The position numbers and the translations under genes are program-made. A stretch of DNA of 14,356 bases from a bacterium (GTDB lineage Bacteria; Spirochaetota; UBA4802; UBA5550). The stretch covers positions 1 through 14,356 of the forward strand of contig JAAENB010000558.1 in the NCBI GenBank assembly GCA_024224995.1, read 5' to 3'. Shown here piece after piece: positions 8,501-14,356 of this stretch. The notes below the pieces were generated by a model. That model was not told the origin of the DNA and made no database searches. It was given only the letters and a program-made list of their open reading frames with translations. How positions within the stretch are numbered: position 1 is the first letter of the stretch; each line of letters begins with the position of its first letter.

Positions 8501-9203
8501 TACAACCCTGCTTGGCCTCCTGCCCATGGCCTACAGCCTGGGCGGTACTGACCCGTTCCTGGAACCCATGGCACTGGCGCTTTCCTGGGGACTGCTCTTC
8601 GGCACCCTGGTCACGCTTCTTGTTATCCCTGCCCTGTATTTGCTCTGGGAGGACAGGGCGGCTGCGTTCAAAAAAGGGTTTACCAAACTATATAAAAAAG
8701 CGCTTAATACGGCTCAGAAAGTTCAAAAAGCTTCCATTGGGCTTCGGGTGTGGACATATTTTTATGATAAATTCATCCTGAGAATTTTTATCGCCATATG
8801 GCTGGTGCTATTTTCCTTTCTGTTCCTGCCCGAGTTTTCCGGGAATATCCGGTTCAATCCTCATGGTGAAGGTCTTGTTATTTCCGGGACCAGGGTCTCC
8901 GGGGGAGAATGGCTGATCTTTTTCGCGGGCATTTTTATCCTGAGCATTCTCTGGCGCCTGGTTATGGCATTCCTGGAATCACGGTATCATTCTCCTTCGC
9001 GAAGGGCTCTGGGAATAATTGTTGTTGATAACAACGGAAACAGGATCGGTTTTTTAAAAAGTTTCGTTCGATCGTTGTTTAAGATCTTTCCGTTAGGGAT
9101 TATAACTCTTATAAGCATGGAGCTCAATCCCGATGGTAAAGGGATTCACGACCGGATTATGGGAACGGAGGTAATTCAGCCTGTTCAAGAAAAAAATATT
9201 TGA
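5508..9203 (+). CDS. RND (AcrB/HAE1-type) exporter fused to a C-terminal RDD membrane domain
   Basis: This 1231-residue inner-membrane protein has a full RND exporter core (COG0841) in about residues 1-1050. It includes TM1, a first periplasmic porter domain, TM2-6 with GMLVDDAIIVAEN (413-425; Asp417/Asp418 are the proton-relay pair of TM4), a second porter domain and TM7-12. The latter hold GIVALSGIVLNDSIVLV (949-965; Asn and Asp at the AcrB Lys940/Asn941 positions) and RLRPILLTTITTLLGLLPMA (989-1008). RND pumps normally end there. Here about 170 more residues follow, with three hydrophobic segments (near 1091-1108, 1136-1154, 1189-1203) and RDD-family landmarks: R-x6-D (Arg1080, Asp1087), SPSRRALGIIVVDNNGNRIGF (1162-1182), R1188, and GIHDRIMGTEVI (1212-1223). 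The frame is continuous, so this is a real fusion. No membrane fusion protein or outer-membrane channel gene is adjacent. Substrate unknown. Confidence 0.93.
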   Translation: MIRLIQFFVNRSLLGNFITVVVIISAIIALMNMEREQFPGVDYDFVLVTTVYRGATTEEVEQFVTIPIEKELISVSGIKKSKSNTLESMSEIIITLEPDLENKTGTIQDIRDAVSRVESDLPEGIDEPVITELTSARSPVIDVALYWKDQNKNLNDHEQETILRKYAKLLANSLERVDQAAAVDKRGYRDREIFVEVDPKKMKENFISFEDIYNSIDNRNISYPGGNITDRGIEHKIRTSNQFKNTDEIKSLVLRTNDMGYAVRINDVAGVRDSFEEEEIIEKANGNKAIILTVRKKEKGDAIKATDAVKKIVKEFKAELKKELPENISGNLTIILINDSSSSIKQRLQNLSSNVIIGMILVLISLFFFLGWRIASMVVVGIPFAFGIAFLLMSFFGLTLNVISLFGLVIVSGMLVDDAIIVAENIYSYIEQGIPPLEAAVSGTKEMVPPLMASISTTMMAFLPLMFMGGMMGKYIWAIPAVVIIALAASLLESFFILPSHVADVMPAKSKENAEPVFQKNNLQSNIFKKLQERYFPVLNHALNRPFTAVIIVSVLFFMSLGLAKMVGYKMSSAGMPAFHVLTEAEEGVSLKEMSRRMSSFEKIVGQLPKHEVDGFITRVGIQKPDIMDPFFKRGKQYSQLTIYLTPLGIRDRKGTDIMKALRADLEKKNKQLGYFTKIDIKQEHSGPPIGSPIQLKIKGEDAPVVLNIADQVKKELNSIKGVYEIRDNRVKAKDVFHVVVNEKIASRAGVSVKRIAHTLQANYEGVVASTVKKGQEDIKIRIIYPEKLREQISSLNTVMIKNTMGNLVNINAFARFEKRPGVAVINHDNRERVIYINAEVDKTKNTPVSANTDILERAGNIMKKYPGYSLETGGEMEDTKESMGDLGMAALFALLGIIIILVLLFNNFRNIRVVIVSVPLSFIGVAIAFSINKIFNPGLNFTFVATLGIVALSGIVLNDSIVLVTAINNLVKKGTKLKDAVLQGASSRLRPILLTTITTLLGLLPMAYSLGGTDPFLEPMALALSWGLLFGTLVTLLVIPALYLLWEDRAAAFKKGFTKLYKKALNTAQKVQKASIGLRVWTYFYDKFILRIFIAIWLVLFSFLFLPEFSGNIRFNPHGEGLVISGTRVSGGEWLIFFAGIFILSILWRLVMAFLESRYHSPSRRALGIIVVDNNGNRIGFLKSFVRSLFKIFPLGIITLISMELNPDGKGIHDRIMGTEVIQPVQEKNI

Positions 9204-9275
9204 CAAAAAGACACTAAATTTATCCTGGTATATATTCTTTTGAGGAAGCTATATTCTATACACCAGGAACAATTT

Positions 9276-10166
9276 ATGAAAGAATCTACACGGAAAATGC
9301 TCAAACAACATGGATGGAGGATTGATCTTTTTATTCATGGATACATCTATTTTGTCTTTTATTCATATTACAATAAATTCGCTATATTTATCACGACGGT
9401 GCTAAGAAACGTCTTCTGGTGGTTTAAACCGCTGATTAAATACAGCACAAAATATATATTCAATCGATATCACGGTAAGGTTTTAACCCGGGAAAATACC
9501 GGGAAGATACTGGCTCTGGATGAAGACATCCGGGTAATTTCCGAAAAAAATAAAAAAATTATCCCCTATGCCCACTCAACAAAAATCATATTTGAAAACC
9601 CTTCATCTATTGTGGTAATGGACTGCCCGTGCAAACTGGCAAGCAATGCTCCATGCCGTCCTGTTAGTACCTGTATAGCCATTGGTGACCCCATTGCCTC
9701 CTTCTGGCTGGAAAGCTGCAAGCGCTATCATCCCAGGAAAATATCACAGCAGGAAGCGCTCGACCTTATCAAAGAGCTCAGGAAAACCGGCCATTTCCAG
9801 CAGGTGTTCTCAAAAAAATCGAGTTTAGGGCAGACCTATGCCATTTGCAACTGCTGCAAGCATTGCTGCTCCGCTCATAGTGCCACCAGGCTGGCACGGA
9901 TCGCGGAGAAGTCCCTTACCCAGATCGCGCCTTCGGGCTATTCGGTTAAATGGGATAAAAGCAAATGTCAATTGTGCGGGAAATGCGAGAAAATTTGTTC
10001 CTTTGATTGTTATGATCTGCAAAACAGGGAAAACATATATCAAAAAGAAAGGTGCGTTGGATGTGAACTCTGCGTGGAGCATTGTCCCAATGGCGCTCTT
10101 TCAATATACTTTGATGAGGAAAGAAATATTCTGCCCTTTGATATTGATATCATCAAACAATTTTAA
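9276..10166 (+). CDS. Cysteine-rich membrane-associated protein with two C-terminal [4Fe-4S] ferredoxin motifs
   Basis: The 296-residue product ends in a bacterial-type 2x[4Fe-4S] ferredoxin domain: Cys231, 234, 237, 241 (CQLCGKCEKIC) and Cys260, 263, 266, 270 (CVGCELCVEHCP). Before it lie ten further cysteines in conserved-looking patches: CPC (117-119), C127, C133, C148, and CNCCKHCC (191-198). This layout is known from a poorly characterised family of electron-transfer or Fe-S proteins in anaerobes; the extra cysteines may bind more clusters (inferred). Residues 17-57 are strongly hydrophobic and aromatic, suggesting a membrane-embedded or surface-lying segment. AGGA at 9265-9268, seven bases ahead, supports ATG 9276; a TTG 36 bases upstream is open but has no ribosome binding site. 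It follows the RND gene by 72 bases and is followed by a hairpin. A redox partner is not visible in the window. Confidence 0.88.
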   Translation: MKESTRKMLKQHGWRIDLFIHGYIYFVFYSYYNKFAIFITTVLRNVFWWFKPLIKYSTKYIFNRYHGKVLTRENTGKILALDEDIRVISEKNKKIIPYAHSTKIIFENPSSIVVMDCPCKLASNAPCRPVSTCIAIGDPIASFWLESCKRYHPRKISQQEALDLIKELRKTGHFQQVFSKKSSLGQTYAICNCCKHCCSAHSATRLARIAEKSLTQIAPSGYSVKWDKSKCQLCGKCEKICSFDCYDLQNRENIYQKERCVGCELCVEHCPNGALSIYFDEERNILPFDIDIIKQF

Positions 10167-10180
10167 AACGGTACTGCAAG

Positions 10181-10200
10181 GCCCTGGAAATAGCCAGGGC
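10181..10200 (+). terminator. Hairpin after the Fe-S protein gene, possible terminator
   Basis: GCCCTGG (10181-10187) and CCAGGGC (10194-10200) form a perfect 7-bp stem with an AAATAG loop, 14 bases after the stop codon. The position suits a transcription end or mRNA-stabilising structure. A T-tract is missing right after the stem, so it is not a classic Rho-independent terminator. Confidence 0.45.
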
Positions 10201-10323
10201 TAACAAATACTGTTGTTCATTCCCTTTCACCTGGTATTCATTTCATATCACTTGACAGTAAAATAATAACATAAAACATCCGGATCAAAGAGGATAATAA
10301 AATTTTTTTTGGAATATTTTTAT

Positions 10324-10352
10324 TTGACTTACTCTAAAATTATTGGTATCAT
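10324..10352 (+). promoter_or_regulatory. Sigma70-type promoter for the SDR-hydrolase-GRE cluster
   Basis: TTGACT (10324-10329) and TATCAT (10347-10352) are 17 bases apart. Transcription would start near 10359, leaving a leader of about 85 bases before the SDR ATG. Another TTGACA at 10252-10257 has no good -10 at normal distance. No riboswitch or operator palindrome was recognised in the leader. Confidence 0.5.
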
Positions 10353-10445
10353 TTTGTTTTGGGAAATAACTAATCCCGGCAGTGCAGACCATATAAAAAG
10401 AAAAGAAAAATATAAAAATAGATCCGGAACAAAAGGAGCTGCATT

Positions 10446-11876
10446 ATGAATATACTTGTTATAATAGCCATTCTTGTGGTAATTTTCCTGGTATTTTTTG
10501 CTATTAATGTATTACAAGCCGGCATCGGCGGGTGGGATGGCAGATCAATGGAAAACATTCTTGGCGTTTCACCGGAAGATGCTGTCCCCGAAGACCTTGA
10601 AAGACTTTCAAAATCAGAACTCATGCAGCTTTTCTACGCGGCTCCCGCCCCGGAGTTTTTATCAATAAAAGGTGAGATTAAAGGAAAAATGCTTCCTGTT
10701 GGTATTCTGTTTTTCATGGTACGAATTCTGGAACGAAGAATATTTGGCCGAGGAACCTGGCTTGGAAAAGCATTTATACAAAATGAAAAAGACAGGGGCT
10801 GGGGATATAATCTTTTTGTATCGCCCGGAAGTTCCGGAAGCCCGGGTATTGACCGGATGCGGAAATTTGATTCATACGTAGCCAAATCAAAAATCGACAG
10901 CAAAGATTCATTTTATGTTGATTATTTCAACTATAACAGGGCACTCATACACGGTTTCTGTGACGAATTTCGCAAAATAAATGACCGTCTCTATATTGGT
11001 CAGGCCTATATTAGTTATTTTGGAGGCTCAATAAATCCTTCGCCATTCTATTTATATGATGAACCGGAAGAAATTAAGGGTGTCGACAGCATGAAACTCC
11101 TTGAAGGAAAATGGGCTCTGGTTACGGGAGCGTCGAGCGGAATTGGCGTTGATTTCTCGAATGTACTGGCCGAGTACGGCTGCAATATAATACTCACCGC
11201 CAGGCGTGAACAACTCTTACAGCAGGAAGCCGACAAGATCGCCGCGAAATTTGGCGTAAAAACCGAGATTGAAGCCCTGGATTTAAGTCTGCCCACGGCA
11301 CCCATGGAATTAATGCAGCGCGTTAAACAAAAGGGAATAACCGTAGACATACTAATCAACAATGCCGGGTCCGGGGTTTTCGGAACATTTACCGAAACGT
11401 CCTGGGAACGGATTGAAAGTATGATAAAGCTGAACGTAAACACCCTCACCCATCTCACCAAGATTTTTGCCGATGACATGGCCAATAGAAATTACGGATA
11501 CATTTTGCAGGTCGCGGCTAACAGCGGGCACACCCCGGTACCGAACTATGCCTCATACGCCGCGTCAAAAGCATATGTCCTTTCGTTTGGCCAGGCCCTG
11601 GCCCAGGAATTGCGAAAGAGTAATGTAAAAGTAAGCGTCCTGTCCCCGGGAGTTGTATCAACATCCTTTCTTGATCTTGCCGGGCAAAACGCGACATTTT
11701 TCCAGCGCCTTTTTATGATGAAAACCAGGATCGTCGCGGAATCCGGTATTAACGCCATGCTCAAAGGAAAGCAAATGGTAGTTCCCGGGATCCGGGGAAG
11801 AACCATGCTTTTACTTAATCACTTTGTATCACGAAGATTTCTGTCTCGATTCACCTACTGGTTCATGAGACACTAG
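10446..11876 (+). CDS. Membrane-anchored short-chain dehydrogenase with extra N-terminal domain
   Basis: The 476-residue protein has three parts. Residues 3-20 form a hydrophobic anchor. Residues about 50-207 form a separate domain with GEIKGKMLPVGILFF (76-90), TWLGKAF (104-110), DSFYVDYFNYNR (154-165) and DEFRKINDRLYIG (173-185); this resembles a conserved domain of unknown function found in other bacteria, but I cannot name it. Residues about 222-440 are a classical SDR (DltE/COG0300 style) Rossmann fold with cofactor motif TGASSGIG (227-234), NNAG (305-308) and YAASK (Tyr371, Lys375). Arginines after strand 2 (TARR, 251-254) hint at NADPH use. The position 13 residues before the catalytic Tyr, normally Ser, is Ala358; Ser360 is close by. 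AGGAG at 10434-10438 lies seven bases before the ATG. The hydrolase gene follows after 55 bases. Substrate unknown; a lipid-like one fits the membrane anchor. Confidence 0.88.
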   Translation: MNILVIIAILVVIFLVFFAINVLQAGIGGWDGRSMENILGVSPEDAVPEDLERLSKSELMQLFYAAPAPEFLSIKGEIKGKMLPVGILFFMVRILERRIFGRGTWLGKAFIQNEKDRGWGYNLFVSPGSSGSPGIDRMRKFDSYVAKSKIDSKDSFYVDYFNYNRALIHGFCDEFRKINDRLYIGQAYISYFGGSINPSPFYLYDEPEEIKGVDSMKLLEGKWALVTGASSGIGVDFSNVLAEYGCNIILTARREQLLQQEADKIAAKFGVKTEIEALDLSLPTAPMELMQRVKQKGITVDILINNAGSGVFGTFTETSWERIESMIKLNVNTLTHLTKIFADDMANRNYGYILQVAANSGHTPVPNYASYAASKAYVLSFGQALAQELRKSNVKVSVLSPGVVSTSFLDLAGQNATFFQRLFMMKTRIVAESGINAMLKGKQMVVPGIRGRTMLLLNHFVSRRFLSRFTYWFMRH

Positions 11877-11931
11877 GTGCTCATAGGCAATTATATAAAA
11901 TTAAAAAAAAATTTAACCGAGGAGAGTTTCA

Positions 11932-12849
11932 ATGATAACATTTATAGTACTCTGTATCGCGATAACGATATTGTCTTCATATATCTTTTCCCGTTTTCTC
12001 CTTTATTCAAACCGGCAGCCCCTTACGCGATCGCCAAAAGATTACGGGATGGAATATGAAAATATTGAGTTCATTAGCCAGGACGGTCTTAAAATCAAAG
12101 GCTGGCTCATTCCGGGGAAGTCGGACACTTTGATTATTCAAACACATCCATTCCCCTTTAACCGCGCGGGCTTTTTGTCTCAGTTCCAGGGTTTTTTGCG
12201 GCTCTTCAGAACAAATGTTGATCTTGTTAATATGGCAAAAGTCTTAAATGAGAAAGGGTATTCCGTGCTCATGTTCGATTTTCGGAATCATGGAGAGAGC
12301 GACAGCGGAATTACCGGTATTGGCTTAAACGAATACCAGGACGTGGTAGGAGCGATCAATTTTATAAAATCAAGAAAAGAGCTGGCATCAAAAAAAATAG
12401 CGTTTAATTCTTTCTGCATGGGAGCTAATTCCACAATTATAGCACTCTCAAAAGAAAAAGAATTGCTGAGAGATGTACAATGTGTTGTAGCCGTCCAGCC
12501 CGTATCAATGCTAACGTTTATTATATCCTATACGGCAAAAGTCTTTACCCAGTTGGGTCTGGTTATGCTTCCAATTCTAAACAAGATGCTGCAACTCCAG
12601 GGCGGGTATCCTTTAAAAGATGTTTCTCCCATACCTTATTTGAGTGACCTTGAAATCCCCATACTCTTTATTCAGACAGCTACCGATCCCTGGACGAATT
12701 TAAAAGATGTAGTCTCAATGTACGAAAGGACTCCGGGGACCAAAGAGCTCCTTTTAATTCCCGAAGTGATGGGCCGTTTTGACGGGTATAACTGGGTTAG
12801 CAGGCACCCGGAAAAAATATTAGATTTTTTTGATAAACACATAAAATAA
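11932..12849 (+). CDS. Membrane-anchored alpha/beta hydrolase with cysteine at the nucleophile position
   Basis: This 305-residue protein has an N-terminal hydrophobic helix (2-24), then an alpha/beta-hydrolase fold. Visible landmarks are the GLKIKGWLIPG strand pair (52-62), THPFPFNR (71-78) near the oxyanion-hole region, FDFRNHGESDSG (115-126), the nucleophile elbow SFCMG (160-164) in place of GxSxG, and the acid-loop TDPWT (251-255) before the final strand. Cys162 sits where Ser normally attacks, as in dienelactone hydrolases. A catalytic His is not obvious at the usual place (VMGRFDGYNW, 279-288); His292 is the nearest candidate. The enzyme may therefore be a thiol hydrolase, an acyltransferase or inactive. 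AGGAG at 11920-11924, seven bases upstream, fixes the start. It lies 55 bases after the SDR and 21 bases before the glycyl radical enzyme, so all three are probably one transcript. Confidence 0.85.
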   Translation: MITFIVLCIAITILSSYIFSRFLLYSNRQPLTRSPKDYGMEYENIEFISQDGLKIKGWLIPGKSDTLIIQTHPFPFNRAGFLSQFQGFLRLFRTNVDLVNMAKVLNEKGYSVLMFDFRNHGESDSGITGIGLNEYQDVVGAINFIKSRKELASKKIAFNSFCMGANSTIIALSKEKELLRDVQCVVAVQPVSMLTFIISYTAKVFTQLGLVMLPILNKMLQLQGGYPLKDVSPIPYLSDLEIPILFIQTATDPWTNLKDVVSMYERTPGTKELLLIPEVMGRFDGYNWVSRHPEKILDFFDKHIK

Positions 12850-12870
12850 AATAATTGAATTTGATAAATA

Positions 12871-14356
12871 ATGAAAGAAATAACACTTAAAAATATCCGT
12901 TTACCCAAGTATACCCTTGAGAACCTGCCTCTTCTCAAGCGGTTAAGAAAGGAAGTATTGCGGTCAAAACCCGAGGTTTGTATTGAACGGGCAAAATACG
13001 TAACCTCCTATTTAAAAAACTTATCATCGCCCGATGAACCAATGATGATAAAGAACGCCAGGGCAATTCACTATTTCCTGTGCAATAAAACTCCCCTGTT
13101 TTTTAACGACAGCCTTATTGCGGGAACAACCTCATCAAAATTCTTTGGCGCTCCGGTATATCCCGAATTTAACGGTCTTCTCGTCTGGCCGGAAATATAT
13201 ACAATCAGTACCAGGGAAAAAAACCCGCTGCTGCTGACAAAAAAAGAAGCTGAGGAGTTAAATTTCCGGATTTTCCCATACTGGATGGACCGGACCATTC
13301 ACGAACATACCAGGGCAAAATTCAACAATCCCGACTGCATGAAACTGTTTGAAAGAATCGTCTTTTTTTTAGCAGGGAAAGCCGTATGCATAACACATAC
13401 GGTCCCGGACTACACACGGGCTCTTGAAAAAGGAGTTGAACACATTATCCGGGAAGCTGCCGAAAAAGAAAAAAAAATTCGCGAAAAAGAAACCCTGAAC
13501 GATGAGGACAGGAGAAATCTTGAATTCTACGAAGCTGTGCAAATTGTACTGGAAGGGATTATAGCCTATGCCGGGAATTTAAGCCGCAGGGCCGCCAGTC
13601 TTGCCGCTGCCGAAAAAGATCCGGAACGGAAAAAAATCCTTGAGGATCTATCGGAAGTCTGTTCCAGGGTTCCAGCCAGGCCGGCACAGACATTCAGGGA
13701 AGCGATTAATGCGCTCTGGATCATCCAGGTGGGTATCCATGCCGAAAACATTAATATGGCCATGAGTCCCGGACGACTGGACCAGGTGCTCTACCCCTAT
13801 TATAAAAAAGATAGAGAGAACAACACTATTACGGAAAAAGAAACACTTGAGCTGGTTGGCTGTCTCTGGCTTAAGATGAATGATAACACCAACCTGATTC
13901 CGGAAACCGCGGAAGAAATGTTTGGCGGCGCCAGTACTGTTCCTGCTGTTACTGTTGGCGGTATCGACGAGCAGGGGAACGACGCGGTCAATGACCTTAC
14001 GTATATTATGCTCAGGGTAACAGAGCTTCTTATGACCAGGGATCCCAATGTCAATGCTCGCTATCATTATGAAAAAAACTCTTCGGAGTACCGGGACAGG
14101 CTTGCTGAGGTTATTTATACGACAAAGGCTATTCCGGCGCTTTACAATGACGTTGCAGCCATTAAAACACTGGAGAACCAGGGTACAAAATCAGAACACG
14201 CGAATGATTATGCAGTTATTGGTTGTGTTGAGCTATCGTCTGCCGGAAGAAGCTACGACTCCAGCAGCTCTGTTATGCTTAACCTTGTATCGGCGCTGGA
14301 GCTTGCCCTGTATAACGGAAAACGTCCGGCAACAGGAGATGAGCAGATTAGCCCGG
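12871..14356 (+). CDS. Glycyl radical enzyme, pyruvate formate-lyase superfamily (3' truncated)
   Basis: The frame runs from ATG 12871 to the window end (495 codons); a TAA at 12865-12867 excludes an earlier start. The N-terminal PFL-like pattern includes NARAIHYFLCNKTPLFFNDSLIAG, split by typical RA and LI-G positions (about 62-85), and VYPEFNGLL (94-102). SPGRLDQ (299-305), GGIDEQGNDAVNDLTY (about 365-380) and DPNVNARYHY follow. The active-site loop is GCVELSSAGRSYD with thiyl-radical Cys452 and Glu454. GCVE is shared with dehydratase and lyase members such as glycerol dehydratase and choline TMA-lyase, in which Glu acts as a base; those usually read GCVEP. True PFL has two adjacent cysteines, so this is not a formate-lyase. 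The C-terminal glycyl radical loop and the radical-SAM activase would lie beyond the window. Almost no Shine-Dalgarno sequence is seen; translation may be coupled to the hydrolase 21 bases upstream. Substrate undetermined. Confidence 0.92.
   Translation, partial: MKEITLKNIRLPKYTLENLPLLKRLRKEVLRSKPEVCIERAKYVTSYLKNLSSPDEPMMIKNARAIHYFLCNKTPLFFNDSLIAGTTSSKFFGAPVYPEFNGLLVWPEIYTISTREKNPLLLTKKEAEELNFRIFPYWMDRTIHEHTRAKFNNPDCMKLFERIVFFLAGKAVCITHTVPDYTRALEKGVEHIIREAAEKEKKIREKETLNDEDRRNLEFYEAVQIVLEGIIAYAGNLSRRAASLAAAEKDPERKKILEDLSEVCSRVPARPAQTFREAINALWIIQVGIHAENINMAMSPGRLDQVLYPYYKKDRENNTITEKETLELVGCLWLKMNDNTNLIPETAEEMFGGASTVPAVTVGGIDEQGNDAVNDLTYIMLRVTELLMTRDPNVNARYHYEKNSSEYRDRLAEVIYTTKAIPALYNDVAAIKTLENQGTKSEHANDYAVIGCVELSSAGRSYDSSSSVMLNLVSALELALYNGKRPATGDEQISP

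Noticed and set aside
9200..9236. TTGACA and TATATT as promoter of the Fe-S protein gene
   Set aside because: The boxes are 25 bases apart (23 with TATATA), too far for sigma70; the TTGACA overlaps the RND stop codon and may be chance.
9240..9275. TTG start for the Fe-S protein
   Set aside because: ATG 9276 has AGGA at seven bases; the TTG has no site and the added residues look non-coding.
11877..12059. 60-codon plus-strand frame between SDR and hydrolase
   Set aside because: It overlaps the hydrolase coding region in another frame and resembles no protein; the hydrolase has the AGGAG site.
1..14356. Mobile element, phage, CRISPR or tRNA signals
   Set aside because: No transposase, integrase, regular repeat-spacer pattern, terminal repeats or tRNA-like cloverleaf was recognised.

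Overview
The window looks like chromosomal DNA from an anaerobic, Gram-negative-type bacterium. The anaerobe inference rests on a glycyl radical enzyme at the right end and several Fe-S/cysteine-cluster proteins. The diderm envelope is inferred from an RND exporter and a SanA homologue. Coding regions are moderate in GC and intergenic regions are A+T-rich, with sigma70-like TTGACA/TATATT promoters. No rRNA, tRNA, CRISPR array, transposase or phage gene is visible. I cannot assign a phylum from sequence alone; Desulfobacterota or Spirochaetota would fit but are guesses.

Layout. (1) Positions 1-129 hold the 3' end of a plus-strand gene, possibly the C-terminus of a TPR-type protein. A 308-base gap (130-437) follows, with three GC-rich palindromic elements resembling REP-type repeats. 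(2) Positions 438-4588 carry two minus-strand genes: a DUF362 protein with a C-terminal cysteine cluster, and a large membrane hybrid sensor kinase (periplasmic SBP_bac_3 sensor, PAS, HisKA, HATPase, receiver, His-less HPt-like tail). (3) A divergent promoter region separates the kinase from plus-strand sanA (4727-5386). A near-consensus promoter then precedes a 1231-residue RND exporter carrying an extra C-terminal RDD membrane domain (5508-9203). (4) A cysteine-rich, membrane-associated 2x[4Fe-4S] protein follows (9276-10166). (5) Behind its own promoter starts a tight plus-strand cluster: a membrane-anchored short-chain dehydrogenase with an extra N-terminal domain, an anchored alpha/beta hydrolase with a cysteine at the nucleophile elbow, and the first 495 codons of a glycyl radical enzyme that runs off the window (12871-14356).

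How the genes may fit together. The middle of the window is envelope-oriented (stimulus-sensing kinase, SanA barrier protein, RND exporter). The right part looks like anaerobic metabolism: glycyl radical chemistry beside an SDR and a hydrolase, both membrane-tethered, which would suit a hydrophobic or lipid-like substrate, though this is inference. The most unusual items are the RND-RDD fusion, the SDR whose catalytic-serine position is alanine, the Cys-nucleophile hydrolase, and their linkage to a glycyl radical enzyme with a GCVELSS active-site loop.
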